NCBI RefSeq assembly: GCF_014655295.1
Contig: NZ_BNBI01000013.1
Span: 124,001 to 188,000, forward strand
Reading direction: 5' to 3'
DNA length: 64,000 bases
Origin: Streptomyces fumanus
GTDB lineage: Bacteria; Actinomycetota; Actinomycetes; Streptomycetales; Streptomycetaceae
Positions 16,218 to 23,751 of the stretch are shown here, piece after piece. Made by a program: the position numbers and the translations under genes. The notes under the pieces are model-generated. The model was given only the letters and a program-made list of their open reading frames with translations, had not been told where the DNA came from and did not search any database. The first letter of the stretch is position 1; each line of letters opens with the position of its first letter.

Positions 16218-17126
16218 TCAGGGGTGCCCGCGGGTCGCCCCGGTCGCCTGGGCGCACGCGCGGACGTAGTCGCGTACCAGGGGGTGGTCGTCGTCGGCGC
16301 GCCAGGCCAGGGCCAGCCGGCAGGGGGTGACGCCGTCGACCTCGCGGGTGACGACCCCGTCGAAGGTGATCAGCGGGGCGTTGCCGGTCGCCACCAGGAC
16401 CACGCCGAGACCCGCCGCGAGCGCCTCGTACGTCTCCTCCGTGCTCGCCACCTCCGCGCCGACGACCACCGGTCTGCCGCCGCGGGCGTCGGTCGCCAGC
16501 CAGTGGTCGCGCAGCGGTCCGGCACCGGCGGGCAGGGCGAGGAACGGCTCGTCGAGCAGGTCGGCGAAGTCGATCCGGTCCCGGGCGGCCAGCGGATGGC
16601 CGGCGGCCAGGGCGACCAGACGGGGTTCCTCGGCGACCACCAGCCACCGGTAGCGCTCCGGGTCGGGCAGCGGCAGCCAGACGAACGCCACGTCGGACGT
16701 GCCGTCGGCGAGCCCGGCGGTCGCGTCCTGCCAGGGCACCTGCCGGAGCCGGAGGCTCGCGCCGGGGCGGGCGGCGGTGAACCGGGAGCGGATCGCGGGC
16801 AGCACGCCCCCGCGCCCGGGGCTGGTGCTCATGCCCACGACCAGGACGGCCGCGCGGTCGGCCACCACCCGGGCCACCGCGTCCCGGGCCGCTTCCCACT
16901 CGGCGAGCAGCCGCCGGGCGTACGGCAGCAGCGCGGCCCCGGCCTCGCTGAGCCGCACCTCGCGCCGGTCCCGTTCGAACAGCACGGTCCCGAGCTGCCG
17001 TTCCAGCGTCCGGATCTGCTTGCTCAGCGCGGGCTGCGAGACGTAGAGCCGCTCGGCGGCCCGGGTGAAGTGCAACTCCTCGGCCACCGCGGCGAAATAC
17101 CTCAGCTCCCGCACATGAACGTCCAT
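16218..17126 (-). CDS. LysR family transcriptional regulator
   Basis: The 302-residue protein has the LysR winged helix at the N terminus (LHFTRAAERLYVSQPALSKQ) and a periplasmic-binding-protein-like effector domain. Two in-frame ATGs (17126 and 17132) are possible and neither has a clear ribosome site. It is divergent from a short-chain dehydrogenase gene 110 nt away, and a T-N11-A dyad covers its own start, so it likely represses itself and controls the dehydrogenase. Confidence 0.9.
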   Translation of the reverse strand: MDVHVRELRYFAAVAEELHFTRAAERLYVSQPALSKQIRTLERQLGTVLFERDRREVRLSEAGAALLPYARRLLAEWEAARDAVARVVADRAAVLVVGMSTSPGRGGVLPAIRSRFTAARPGASLRLRQVPWQDATAGLADGTSDVAFVWLPLPDPERYRWLVVAEEPRLVALAAGHPLAARDRIDFADLLDEPFLALPAGAGPLRDHWLATDARGGRPVVVGAEVASTEETYEALAAGLGVVLVATGNAPLITFDGVVTREVDGVTPCRLALAWRADDDHPLVRDYVRACAQATGATRGHP

Positions 17127-17139
17127 AGCCATCGGCTAT
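17125..17139. promoter_or_regulatory. LysR box (T-N11-A dyad)
   Basis: ATAGCC (17125-17130) and GGCTAT (17134-17139) form a perfect inverted repeat around ATC. It contains the T-N11-A core typical of LysR binding sites and overlaps the start of the lysR gene in the divergent lysR/SDR intergenic region. Confidence 0.7.
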
Positions 17140-17236
17140 CACGGTGGGTCTTGGACGGGCAACGGAGTTACCGGGCACGGTGGTCGGCACACGGACCCGC
17201 CCGGCACGGCGGGTCACCGGCACAGGGGAGACGTAC

Positions 17237-18073
17237 ATGAACAGGGTCTGGCTGGTCACCGGGGCGAGCAGCGGCTTCGGCCGGGCGATCACCGAGGCGG
17301 CCGTGGCGGCGGGCGACATCGTGGTCGCCGCCGCCCGCCGCACCGCGCCGCTCGACGACCTGGTCGCCGCCCACCCCGACCAGGTGGAGGCGCTCGCGCT
17401 GGACGTCACCGACATCGCCGCCGCCGAGGCCGCGGTGGACCGGGTGGCGGCCCGGCACGGCCGGATCGACGTGCTGGTCAACAACGCCGGGCGGGGCATG
17501 GTCGGGGCGGTCGAGGAGACCACCGACGCCGAGCTGAGGGACCTGATGGACCTGCACTTCTTCGGTCCGGCCGCGCTCACCCGGGCCGCGCTGCCGCACA
17601 TGCGCCGGCGGGGTTCGGGCGCCGTCGTGCAGCTCACCAGCATGGGCGGGCGGTTCGCGTTCGCCGGGGTCGGCGCGTACTGCGCCGGCAAGTTCGCCCT
17701 GGAGGGGCTGTCGGAGGCGCTGGCCGCCGAGGTCGCCCCGCACGGCATCCGGGTGCTGATCGTCGAGCCCGGCGCCTTCCGCACCGGCTTCGCCGGCCCC
17801 TCGGCCCTGGCCCGCACGGCGACCGTCCTGGACGCCTACGAGGACACCGTGGGGCCGGTGCGCACCGGGCTGCCGGAGACCGCCGGTCGGGAGCCCGGCG
17901 ACCCGGCCAAGGCCGCCGCGGCCGTCCTGACCGCGCTGGACGCCGAGGAGCCGCCGCTGCGGCTGCCGCTGGGCAACGACGCCGCCGACGCGATCGGCGA
18001 CCACCTGGAGCGGGCCGGTGCGGAGCTGCGGGCCTGGGAGAAGGTGGCCCGCTCCACCGACTTCGACGAGTGA
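17237..18073 (+). CDS. short-chain dehydrogenase/reductase
   Basis: A 278-residue classical SDR: cofactor motif TGASSGFG at residues 8-15, NNAG near 85, the catalytic serine in QLTSMGGR and YCAGK as the YxxxK pair. Acidic residues after the second strand are absent (AARRT), which favours NADP(H). GGGGAG lies before the ATG. The divergent LysR gene with its T-N11-A box suggests induction by a small molecule, perhaps the substrate, which cannot be deduced. Confidence 0.88.
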   Translation: MNRVWLVTGASSGFGRAITEAAVAAGDIVVAAARRTAPLDDLVAAHPDQVEALALDVTDIAAAEAAVDRVAARHGRIDVLVNNAGRGMVGAVEETTDAELRDLMDLHFFGPAALTRAALPHMRRRGSGAVVQLTSMGGRFAFAGVGAYCAGKFALEGLSEALAAEVAPHGIRVLIVEPGAFRTGFAGPSALARTATVLDAYEDTVGPVRTGLPETAGREPGDPAKAAAAVLTALDAEEPPLRLPLGNDAADAIGDHLERAGAELRAWEKVARSTDFDE

Positions 18074-18082
18074 CCCGGCCGG

Positions 18083-19099
18083 TCAGGCTGCGGCCGGCGC
18101 CCCGGGGTCCAGGGCGGGCACCGGGCGGATGCCGCCGACCGGGCGGCCGCCGCCGAGCACGGTCTCGCCCGCGAACGCGGTGAGCGCCTCCGGGTCCACG
18201 CCGGCGTGCGCGAGGGCCGCCGCGGCGACCGGGACGCGGGCCCGGTTCGCGCCGTCGGCGATCTTCACGGCGACGGCCCGGCCGTCGGGCAGCGCGGCGA
18301 CCTGGACGCCCTCGAAGCCGTCCTTGGCCAGCAGCCCGGGCACCGCCCGCATCAGCGCGGCGACGTCCCGCCCGGCGCCGGAGGCCATCTCGGCGTGGGC
18401 GCGCATCGCGTCGGCGACCCGGGCGCCGGGGGTGCCGGGCGCGGCGGTGGTGAGGCGGGCGGCGGCGCGGGCCAGGCCGTGCAGGGAGACGGAGAACAGC
18501 GGGGCGCCGCAGCCGTCGACGGTGACCCGGGCGACGCGTTGCCCGGTGAGGTCCTCGACGGTGTCGGCGATCGCCCGCTGCAAGGGGTGGCCGGGGTCGA
18601 GGTAGTCGTCCAGGGACCAGCCGTTGACCTGGCAGGTGTAGAGCATCGCGGCGTGCTTGCCGGAGCAGTTCTGGGCGAGCCGGGACGGCGCGCGGCCCGC
18701 GCGCACCCAGGTGTCCCGGACCACCGGGTCGTACGGCAGGTCGGGCACGTTGCGCAGGTGCTCCTCGCCGAGTCCGGCCAGGGCGAGGATGCGGCGGGCG
18801 CCGTCGAGGTGGCGTTCCTCGCCGGAGTGGCTGGCGGCGGCGAGGGAGAGCAGCTCGCCGTCGAGCGGCAGTCCGGCCGCGACCATGGCGGCGGCCTGGA
18901 GCGGCTTGAGCGCGGAGCGCGGGTAGAACGCGGCCTCGGTGTCGCCGAGCCGGAGGGTGACCTCGCCGCCGGGGCCGAGGACGACGACGGAGCCATAGTG
19001 GACGCCTTCGGTGACCCCGCCGCGTACCAGGTGGGCGACGGGGGCGTGCTGGGGTTCGCGGATCGGCGGCGCGTCCGCGCGAGAGGTGCTGTAGTACAT
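18083..19099 (-). CDS. L-asparaginase II-type (class 3) asparaginase
   Basis: The 338-residue protein belongs to the thermolabile Rhizobium-type asparaginase family: YPRSALKPLQAAAM, AQNCSGKHAAML, TVDGCGAPLFSVSL and DGANRARV are its signature blocks. It converts asparagine to aspartate plus ammonia in the cytoplasm. ATG at 19099 is preferred; a GTG directly before it is also possible. The FadR-type regulator gene ends 32 nt upstream in the same direction, so the two probably form an operon, with the regulator first. Confidence 0.88.
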   Translation of the reverse strand: MYYSTSRADAPPIREPQHAPVAHLVRGGVTEGVHYGSVVVLGPGGEVTLRLGDTEAAFYPRSALKPLQAAAMVAAGLPLDGELLSLAAASHSGEERHLDGARRILALAGLGEEHLRNVPDLPYDPVVRDTWVRAGRAPSRLAQNCSGKHAAMLYTCQVNGWSLDDYLDPGHPLQRAIADTVEDLTGQRVARVTVDGCGAPLFSVSLHGLARAAARLTTAAPGTPGARVADAMRAHAEMASGAGRDVAALMRAVPGLLAKDGFEGVQVAALPDGRAVAVKIADGANRARVPVAAAALAHAGVDPEALTAFAGETVLGGGRPVGGIRPVPALDPGAPAAA

Positions 19100-19130
19100 C
19101 ACTGCCTGCTGGTCGTGGGCCGTACGCGGG

Positions 19131-19895
19131 TCACGCGTCGGGCCCGGGGGTGGTGGCCGGCCGGGCGGCGCGGGTGGGCGCCGCGGCGGGTCCGTCCGTA
19201 CGCGGGGTGCGCACGAGGTCGGTGAGGGTGGCCTCGACGCGGTCGAGGTGGTGGGCCATGGCCCGTTCCGCGTCGGGGGCGCGGCCGTCGGTCAGCGCCC
19301 GCAGGACGGCCCGGTGCTCGGCGTCGGCCTGCTCGCGGCGTCCGCCCCGTTCGTTGAGGAAGGCGGACTGGCGGGCCAGCGCGTCGCGGATCTCCTCGAT
19401 GACCCGGCGGAAGACCGGGTTCTGGGCGGCCTCGGCCAGCCCGAGGTGGAAGACGGTGTCCAGCGCGGCCCAGGCGGCGGGGTCGGCCTCCTGGTCCATG
19501 CGGTCCAGCAGACCGGTCAGACGGGCGAGGTCCTCGGGAGTGCGGCGCCGGGCGGCGTACCCGGCGACCGGGATCTCGATGTGCCGGCGGACCTCCATCA
19601 GGTGGCCTGCGGTGTAGTCGCCGAAGGTGGGGCCCTGCACGGCGTCGGCGACCACGAAGGTGCCCTTGCCGGTGCGGGAGACGGTCAGGCCCATGGTCTG
19701 CAGCGCCCGCAGCGCCTCGCGCAGCACCGGACGGGAGACCTCCAAGGTGCGGCAGAGCTCGGCCTCGGAGGGCAGCTTGTCGCCGATGCCGTACGTGCCG
19801 CGCTCGATGGCGCCGCGCAGGTGGCCGAGCACGGCCTCCATGGCGCTGACGCGGCGCGGGCCCGCGACGGCTGTCTGGCTGTCTGACAGGTTCAC
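19131..19895 (-). CDS. GntR/FadR family transcriptional regulator
   Basis: A 254-residue regulator with a GntR winged helix (IGDKLPSEAELCRTLEVSRP is the helix-turn-helix) and an FCD-type all-helical effector domain with a likely metal or ligand histidine set (RRHIE, DTVFHLGLAEAA, DAEHRAVL). FCD proteins sense organic acids or amino acids. The GTG at 19895 gives a natural N terminus (VNLSDSQTAVAGPRRVSAME), though its ribosome site is weak. It leads into the asparaginase gene and may control it. Confidence 0.82.
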   Translation of the reverse strand: MNLSDSQTAVAGPRRVSAMEAVLGHLRGAIERGTYGIGDKLPSEAELCRTLEVSRPVLREALRALQTMGLTVSRTGKGTFVVADAVQGPTFGDYTAGHLMEVRRHIEIPVAGYAARRRTPEDLARLTGLLDRMDQEADPAAWAALDTVFHLGLAEAAQNPVFRRVIEEIRDALARQSAFLNERGGRREQADAEHRAVLRALTDGRAPDAERAMAHHLDRVEATLTDLVRTPRTDGPAAAPTRAARPATTPGPDA

Positions 19896-19956
19896 GGAGC
19901 GATGGTCCGGGGGGCGGGCCGGACCTGTCAAGCCGAGGTCGCCGCCGGGCACCCTC

Positions 19957-20132
19957 GGCTGGTACCGGCCACGTCCCGGAGGACCGCTTCCGGGCGCCCC
20001 CGGTTGGGTGTCGGCGCCATCCCGGCGGGCCGCCTCCGGCTGGTGCCGGCCATACCCCGGGGGCCCGCCTCCGGGTCTCCCCGGTGGTGCTGGCCACACC
20101 CCCGTACGGGGGCCACCTCCCCACGGCTCCGG
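19957..20132. repeat. degenerate tandem repeat, unit about 45 bp
   Basis: Units beginning GGCTGGTACCGGCC, GGTTGGGTGTCGGC, GGCTGGTGCCGGCC and GGTGGTGCTGGCC start at 19957, 20002, 20038 and 20083. Each runs on into a CCCCGG...CCGCCTCCGGG-like block. The repeat fills the gap between the FadR gene and the desaturase gene. Open frames cross it only because the DNA is GC-rich and repetitive. Confidence 0.55.
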
Positions 20133-20180
20133 GTGCCAACATCATTCTGCGCCGGGAATTCCGTTCCCATACTGGAGCGC

Positions 20181-21227
20181 ATGGCCCCTTCCATAGTGCT
20201 CACCGAGAAATCGTCCGCCCGCGAACGGGAAAGGGGGAGCGATTTCTCCGAACTCTCCCGCCGTATCACCGAGGCGGGACTGCTGCGCCGCCGCCCGCTG
20301 TATTACACCGTGCGTTTCGGTACGGTGGCGCTCGCCCTGGCCGGGAGTGTGGCCGCGTTCGTCGCGCTGGGCGACAGTTGGGGCCAGTTGTTCGTCGCGC
20401 TGGCGCTGGCGGTGGTCTTCGGCCAGCTCGGCCTGGCCGCCCACGACCTGGCGCACCGGCAGGTGTTCACCCGGCGCCGGCCCAGCGAGATCGGCGGCCT
20501 GTTCACGGCCGACCTGCTGCTGGGCATGAGCTACGGCTGGTGGATGAACAAGCACACCCGGCACCACGCCAACCCCAACCACGAGGAGAAGGACCCGGAC
20601 GTCTCCCCCGACATCCTGGTCTGGTCACGGCGGCAGGCCCGCCAGGCGGCGGGAATTCCGCGGTTCGTCGGAAAACACCAGGCCGCGTTGTTCTTCCCGC
20701 TGCTCACCCTGGAGGGCCTGAATCTGAGTTTCAACAGTTTCAAGGCGCTGCGCGGTACGGCGGTGAAACGGCCGGTGCTGGAGGGGACGCTGCTCGTCGC
20801 CCATTTCGCGCTCTATTTCGGCGGCCTTTTCACGGTCCTGTCCCCCGGCAAGGCGCTGGCGTTCCTCGCCGTCCACCAGGGCCTGTTCGGGATCTACCTC
20901 GGCTCGGTCTTCGCCCCCAACCACAAGGGGATGCCGATGATCGAGGAGGGCACCCGGCTGGACTTCCTGCGCCGCCAGGTCCTCACCTCCCGCAATGTGC
21001 GGGGCGGCGTGCTGCTCGACGCGTTCATGGGCGGCCTCAACTACCAGATCGAGCACCACCTCTTCCCGAGCATGCCGACCCCCGCCCTCGGCCGGGCCCA
21101 GGCGATCACCGAGCGGTACTGCGCCGAGCTGGGCGTCCCGTACCACCAGACCGGGCTGCTGGCCTCGCACCGGGAGGCGCTGCGTCACCTGCGCAGCGTC
21201 GGGGAGCCGCTGCGCCGGGAGGGCTGA
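20181..21227 (+). CDS. membrane fatty-acid desaturase (acyl-lipid type)
   Basis: The 348-residue protein has the three histidine boxes of the front-end/acyl-lipid desaturase family: HDLAH, HTRHH followed by NPNH, and QIEHH (di-iron ligands). Four or so membrane spans lie around residues 50-85 and 205-250. It would introduce a double bond into membrane acyl chains using O2 and electrons from ferredoxin. TGGAG precedes the ATG. The codon mix is somewhat richer in A/T than the neighbours (TAT, AAT, TTT codons), which could be recent acquisition or weak selection. Confidence 0.9.
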   Translation: MAPSIVLTEKSSARERERGSDFSELSRRITEAGLLRRRPLYYTVRFGTVALALAGSVAAFVALGDSWGQLFVALALAVVFGQLGLAAHDLAHRQVFTRRRPSEIGGLFTADLLLGMSYGWWMNKHTRHHANPNHEEKDPDVSPDILVWSRRQARQAAGIPRFVGKHQAALFFPLLTLEGLNLSFNSFKALRGTAVKRPVLEGTLLVAHFALYFGGLFTVLSPGKALAFLAVHQGLFGIYLGSVFAPNHKGMPMIEEGTRLDFLRRQVLTSRNVRGGVLLDAFMGGLNYQIEHHLFPSMPTPALGRAQAITERYCAELGVPYHQTGLLASHREALRHLRSVGEPLRREG

Positions 21228-21261
21228 GGCGGCCACCGCGGCCGGGCGGGGCGGCCCCGGT

Positions 21262-21630
21262 TCACAGCAGGCCGCCCAGCGCCCAAGCGGCGCACGCCGC
21301 GCCCAGCCCGGCCGCCACGCTCGCCGCCACATTGGCGGCGGCCCGCAGCCGGGCTCCGCCCTCCGCGAGCCGCAGCGTCTCGTAGGAGAACGTCGAGTAC
21401 GTGGTGAGGGCCCCGCACAGACCGGTGCCGATCAGCAACTGGAGTCGGGACCCGGCGGCGCCCCCGACCGCGGCCCCGGTCAGCAGGCCGAGCACGAGGG
21501 AACCCGCCACGTTGACCGTGAAGGTGCCCCACGGGAACGCCGGGCCGAACCGGGCCTGGACCGCACGGTCAGTGAGGTAGCGCAGCGGGGCGCCGACCAT
21601 GGCGCCCACGACGACGAGCAGCCAGTTCAC
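21262..21630 (-). CDS. crcB: fluoride channel subunit CrcB, second copy
   Basis: A 122-residue four-span protein of the Fluc/CrcB family: GAMVGAPLRY at the N terminus, FTVNVAGSLVLG in span 2, and LCGALTTYSTFSYET carrying the conserved Phe/Thr/Ser residues of the fluoride pore. Fluc channels export F- passively as dual-topology dimers; Gram-positive bacteria often use two different subunits. It starts with GTG, sharing a GTGA overlap with the upstream crcB, so the pair is translationally coupled. Confidence 0.9.
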   Translation of the reverse strand: MNWLLVVVGAMVGAPLRYLTDRAVQARFGPAFPWGTFTVNVAGSLVLGLLTGAAVGGAAGSRLQLLIGTGLCGALTTYSTFSYETLRLAEGGARLRAAANVAASVAAGLGAACAAWALGGLL

Positions 21631-22103
21631 GCGCGGGCCCCGCCCTTCGATCCGGTGGCCGGCGCCAGCCGGTGCCGCCCGCGCAGTGCCCGGCGGGCCG
21701 CCGCCGCGGCCAGCCACACGGCGGTGAGCGCCGCGAGGGGCGTCGCCGCCAGGTAGGCCAGCGCGGTGCCGGGATGGCCGGTGCCGAGCAGGTGCCGGAT
21801 GTCGACGGCGTAGGTCGAGAAGGTGGTGAACCCGCCGAGCACACCGGTGCCGAAGAAGGGCCGCACCAGCCGGTGCGGCGACCACACCTCGGTGACGGCC
21901 ACCATGAACGCCCCGATGACGGCGCAGCCGACGACGTTGACCAGCAGGACCGTCCAGGGAAAGCCGTCCGGCCCGGTGGGCCACCACAGGGTGGCCGCGT
22001 ACCGGGCGGCGGCACCGAGTCCGCCGCCGGCCGCCACGGCCGCCACGACCGGCGCCTGGCCGGCCCGGACCGGCCGTGCCTCGGGGCGGTGGGGGGCTGT
22101 CAT
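21627..22103 (-). CDS. crcB: fluoride channel subunit CrcB, first copy
   Basis: A 158-residue Fluc/CrcB subunit with a longer, Arg/Pro-rich N terminus than its partner. Family motifs are GLGAAARY, LLVNVVGCAVIGAF and VLGGFTTFSTYAVD. ATG at 22103 follows AGGAGA at a slightly long distance. Together with the next gene it should form a heterodimeric fluoride channel. I looked for a fluoride riboswitch in the 153 nt upstream and saw none. Confidence 0.9.
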   Translation of the reverse strand: MTAPHRPEARPVRAGQAPVVAAVAAGGGLGAAARYAATLWWPTGPDGFPWTVLLVNVVGCAVIGAFMVAVTEVWSPHRLVRPFFGTGVLGGFTTFSTYAVDIRHLLGTGHPGTALAYLAATPLAALTAVWLAAAAARRALRGRHRLAPATGSKGGARA

Positions 22104-22256
22104 CGCGGTACGTCGTCTCCTGCTCGCCGGGCCCGGTCGTGCCCGTCCACTGCCCCGTTCACACGGTGAGGCCCCCGCCGCCGCGCCGCGTGTACCGGGC
22201 ACGGGCGGGGCTCAGCGTAACTCCGCCGCAGCGCCCCGGGCACACCGAGGGGCCGG

Positions 22257-22547
22257 CTACCAGCCCTTCTCGAACATGCGGGCCACCTCGGCGATGCGCA
22301 CCTCGTCCCGCCGGTAGTAGGTCCGCCGGCGGACCCGGCTGGTGCGCAGCAGGCCGAGGGCGGCCAGGAAGCGGAGGTGGGACGCGGCGACCCGGCGGGG
22401 GACGCCGAGCCGGGCGGCGACCGCACCGGCGTCGACACCGTGCTCGACGAGGTCGGCGGGGCGGCGGCCGGGCGGGAAGTGCGCGGCCGGGTCCTTCAGC
22501 CACTCCAGGATGTCCCGGCGCGCCGCGTCGACGGGGGTTCTCAGCAT
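22257..22547 (-). CDS. ArsR-type winged-helix regulator
   Basis: A 96-residue single-domain winged helix of the ArsR superfamily: RRDILEWLKD at the start and GVPRRVAASHLRFLAALGLL as the recognition part. It has no cysteine pair, so metal sensing by the classical ArsR site is unlikely. GGGAGGGAGG precedes the ATG. It is upstream of and co-oriented with the crcB pair, which makes it a candidate, but unproven, regulator. Confidence 0.8.
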   Translation of the reverse strand: MLRTPVDAARRDILEWLKDPAAHFPPGRRPADLVEHGVDAGAVAARLGVPRRVAASHLRFLAALGLLRTSRVRRRTYYRRDEVRIAEVARMFEKGW

Positions 22548-22685
22548 CCCGCCCTCCCTCCCCGGGACCCCTGCCGGACGCTCCCACTGTCCCGCAGGCC
22601 CGGCCGCCCTGTCCGGCGAACCGTTCCTCCGGGCACGGCCGTTCGGCCCGTCGGCGGGTGGCGGGGGCGGTGTTACCGTGCACGT

Positions 22686-23099
22686 ATGGCAGCCATTACG
22701 GCCGAGGCGCGGCTCGCGCGGCGGTGGCGGGAGATCCTTACGGTGCACGCCCGTACGACGTGCGAGATCGACCGGGTCCTGCACCCGTACGGGCTCGGCG
22801 CCAGCGACTTCGAGGTGCTCGACCTCCTCGCCTCCGACGTGCCCGGGCCGGACGGCCGGTGCCGGGTGCACAGTCTGGCGGACCGGGTCCACCTGACCCA
22901 GAGCGCCCTGTCCCGGCTGATCGCCCGGCTGGAGAAGGACGGCCTGGTCGAGCGGTCCGTCTGCGCGGAGGACCGCCGCGGCGTCCGGGTCGCCCTCACT
23001 GCCCGGGGCCGCGAGCTGCACGCCCGGGCCCTGCCGCTCCAGCGGGCGGTCCTGGCCCGGATGCTGGGCGACGGGGAGGCCGGGCCGGGCGCGTCCTAG
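22686..23099 (+). CDS. MarR family transcriptional regulator
   Basis: The 137-residue protein shows the MarR fold: RCRVHSLADRVHLTQSALSR is the helix-turn-helix and ERSVCAEDRRGVRVALT the wing. No ribosome site is visible before the ATG, and TACCGT lies 8 nt upstream, so the transcript may be leaderless or nearly so. A cysteine in the wing (RSVCAED) and one near the N terminus (TTCEID) could allow thiol sensing. Its stop overlaps the stop of the convergent SseB-like gene at CTAG. Confidence 0.87.
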   Translation: MAAITAEARLARRWREILTVHARTTCEIDRVLHPYGLGASDFEVLDLLASDVPGPDGRCRVHSLADRVHLTQSALSRLIARLEKDGLVERSVCAEDRRGVRVALTARGRELHARALPLQRAVLARMLGDGEAGPGAS

Positions 23100-23497
23100 G
23101 GTCGCGCGAGCAGGGTGCGGACGCCCTCCGAGGTGAGGGTGAGGCGGTGGTCGGAACTGGCGTCGATGGAGAGCGAGAGCTCCTCGGCGGGCCACTGCGC
23201 GGCGAGGGCGCCCAGCGGCACCAGCCGGTAGCGGGAGACGAACGGCAGCAGGCCAGCCATCTCCGCCTCCGAGGTGAACACCGGCACGACGTGCCGGCCC
23301 CCCGGCTGCTCCAGCACGGGCAGCGCCACCGTCGCCGGGTGGGCGGCCTCCTCCTCGTCGGCGTCGTCGGGCACCGGTACCAGTACATCGCTGCTGGCCA
23401 GCGTGTCGAGCGCCACCGCGTCCTCGGTGTTCTCGGTGAGCGCGTCCAGCGCCCGCTGCGCGGGAGTCGCGGAGTAGTTGTTCGCGGGTGTGTCCAT
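23096..23497 (-). CDS. SseB-like protein
   Basis: The 133-residue protein resembles the SseB N-terminal domain family: VLVPVPDD, VALPVLEQPGGRHVVPVFTSEAEM and RYRLVPLGALAAQWP are the typical blocks of this small alpha/beta fold. In Streptomyces such genes occur scattered and have no settled function. ATG at 23497 (MDTPANNYSATP) is chosen over an upstream in-frame start because the added part would be Arg/Pro-rich low-complexity sequence. It is divergent from the beta-galactosidase gene. Confidence 0.7.
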   Translation of the reverse strand: MDTPANNYSATPAQRALDALTENTEDAVALDTLASSDVLVPVPDDADEEEAAHPATVALPVLEQPGGRHVVPVFTSEAEMAGLLPFVSRYRLVPLGALAAQWPAEELSLSIDASSDHRLTLTSEGVRTLLARP

Positions 23498-23648
23498 GAT
23501 GGGTTTCCCTGATAGCGGCCGGGTTGCGCGGCGCCCGGGACCTGATCGGTACGGGCGCGGTTCCGGCTCGCGTACCCGATGGCGAGGGGCGCAATCCTGT
23601 TCGGGCGCCGGGGTGCGGTGGCGGAGTCCGCCGACGAGGGATCGGGGG

Positions 23649-23678
23649 TTGACCGGGGCGCCGCCCGTCCGGTCTGAT
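23649..23678 (+). promoter_or_regulatory. promoter of the beta-galactosidase gene
   Basis: TTGACC (23649-23654) and TCTGAT (23673-23678) are 18 nt apart, a plausible -35/-10 pair. The LacI-type palindrome begins at the last base of the -10, so the repressor would cover the transcription start. Confidence 0.5.
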
Positions 23679-23691
23679 GTTACCGGTAACA
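23678..23691. promoter_or_regulatory. LacI-type operator
   Basis: TGTTACCGGTAACA is a perfect 14-bp palindrome with the central CG step usual for LacI/GalR operators. It lies 61 nt upstream of the GH35 ATG. The LacI gene at 25881 is two elements downstream and is the obvious candidate repressor. Confidence 0.75.
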
Positions 23692-23751
23692 CGGCCCGGG
23701 ATCGCTGGTACCGGAGCCGCGCGGCGCCCCGCCCCTCCGAAGGGAACCCCG

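Noticed and set aside
22104..22256. Fluoride riboswitch upstream of the crcB pair
   Set aside because: No sequence resembling the conserved fluoride aptamer core or its pseudoknot is visible in the 153-nt gap.
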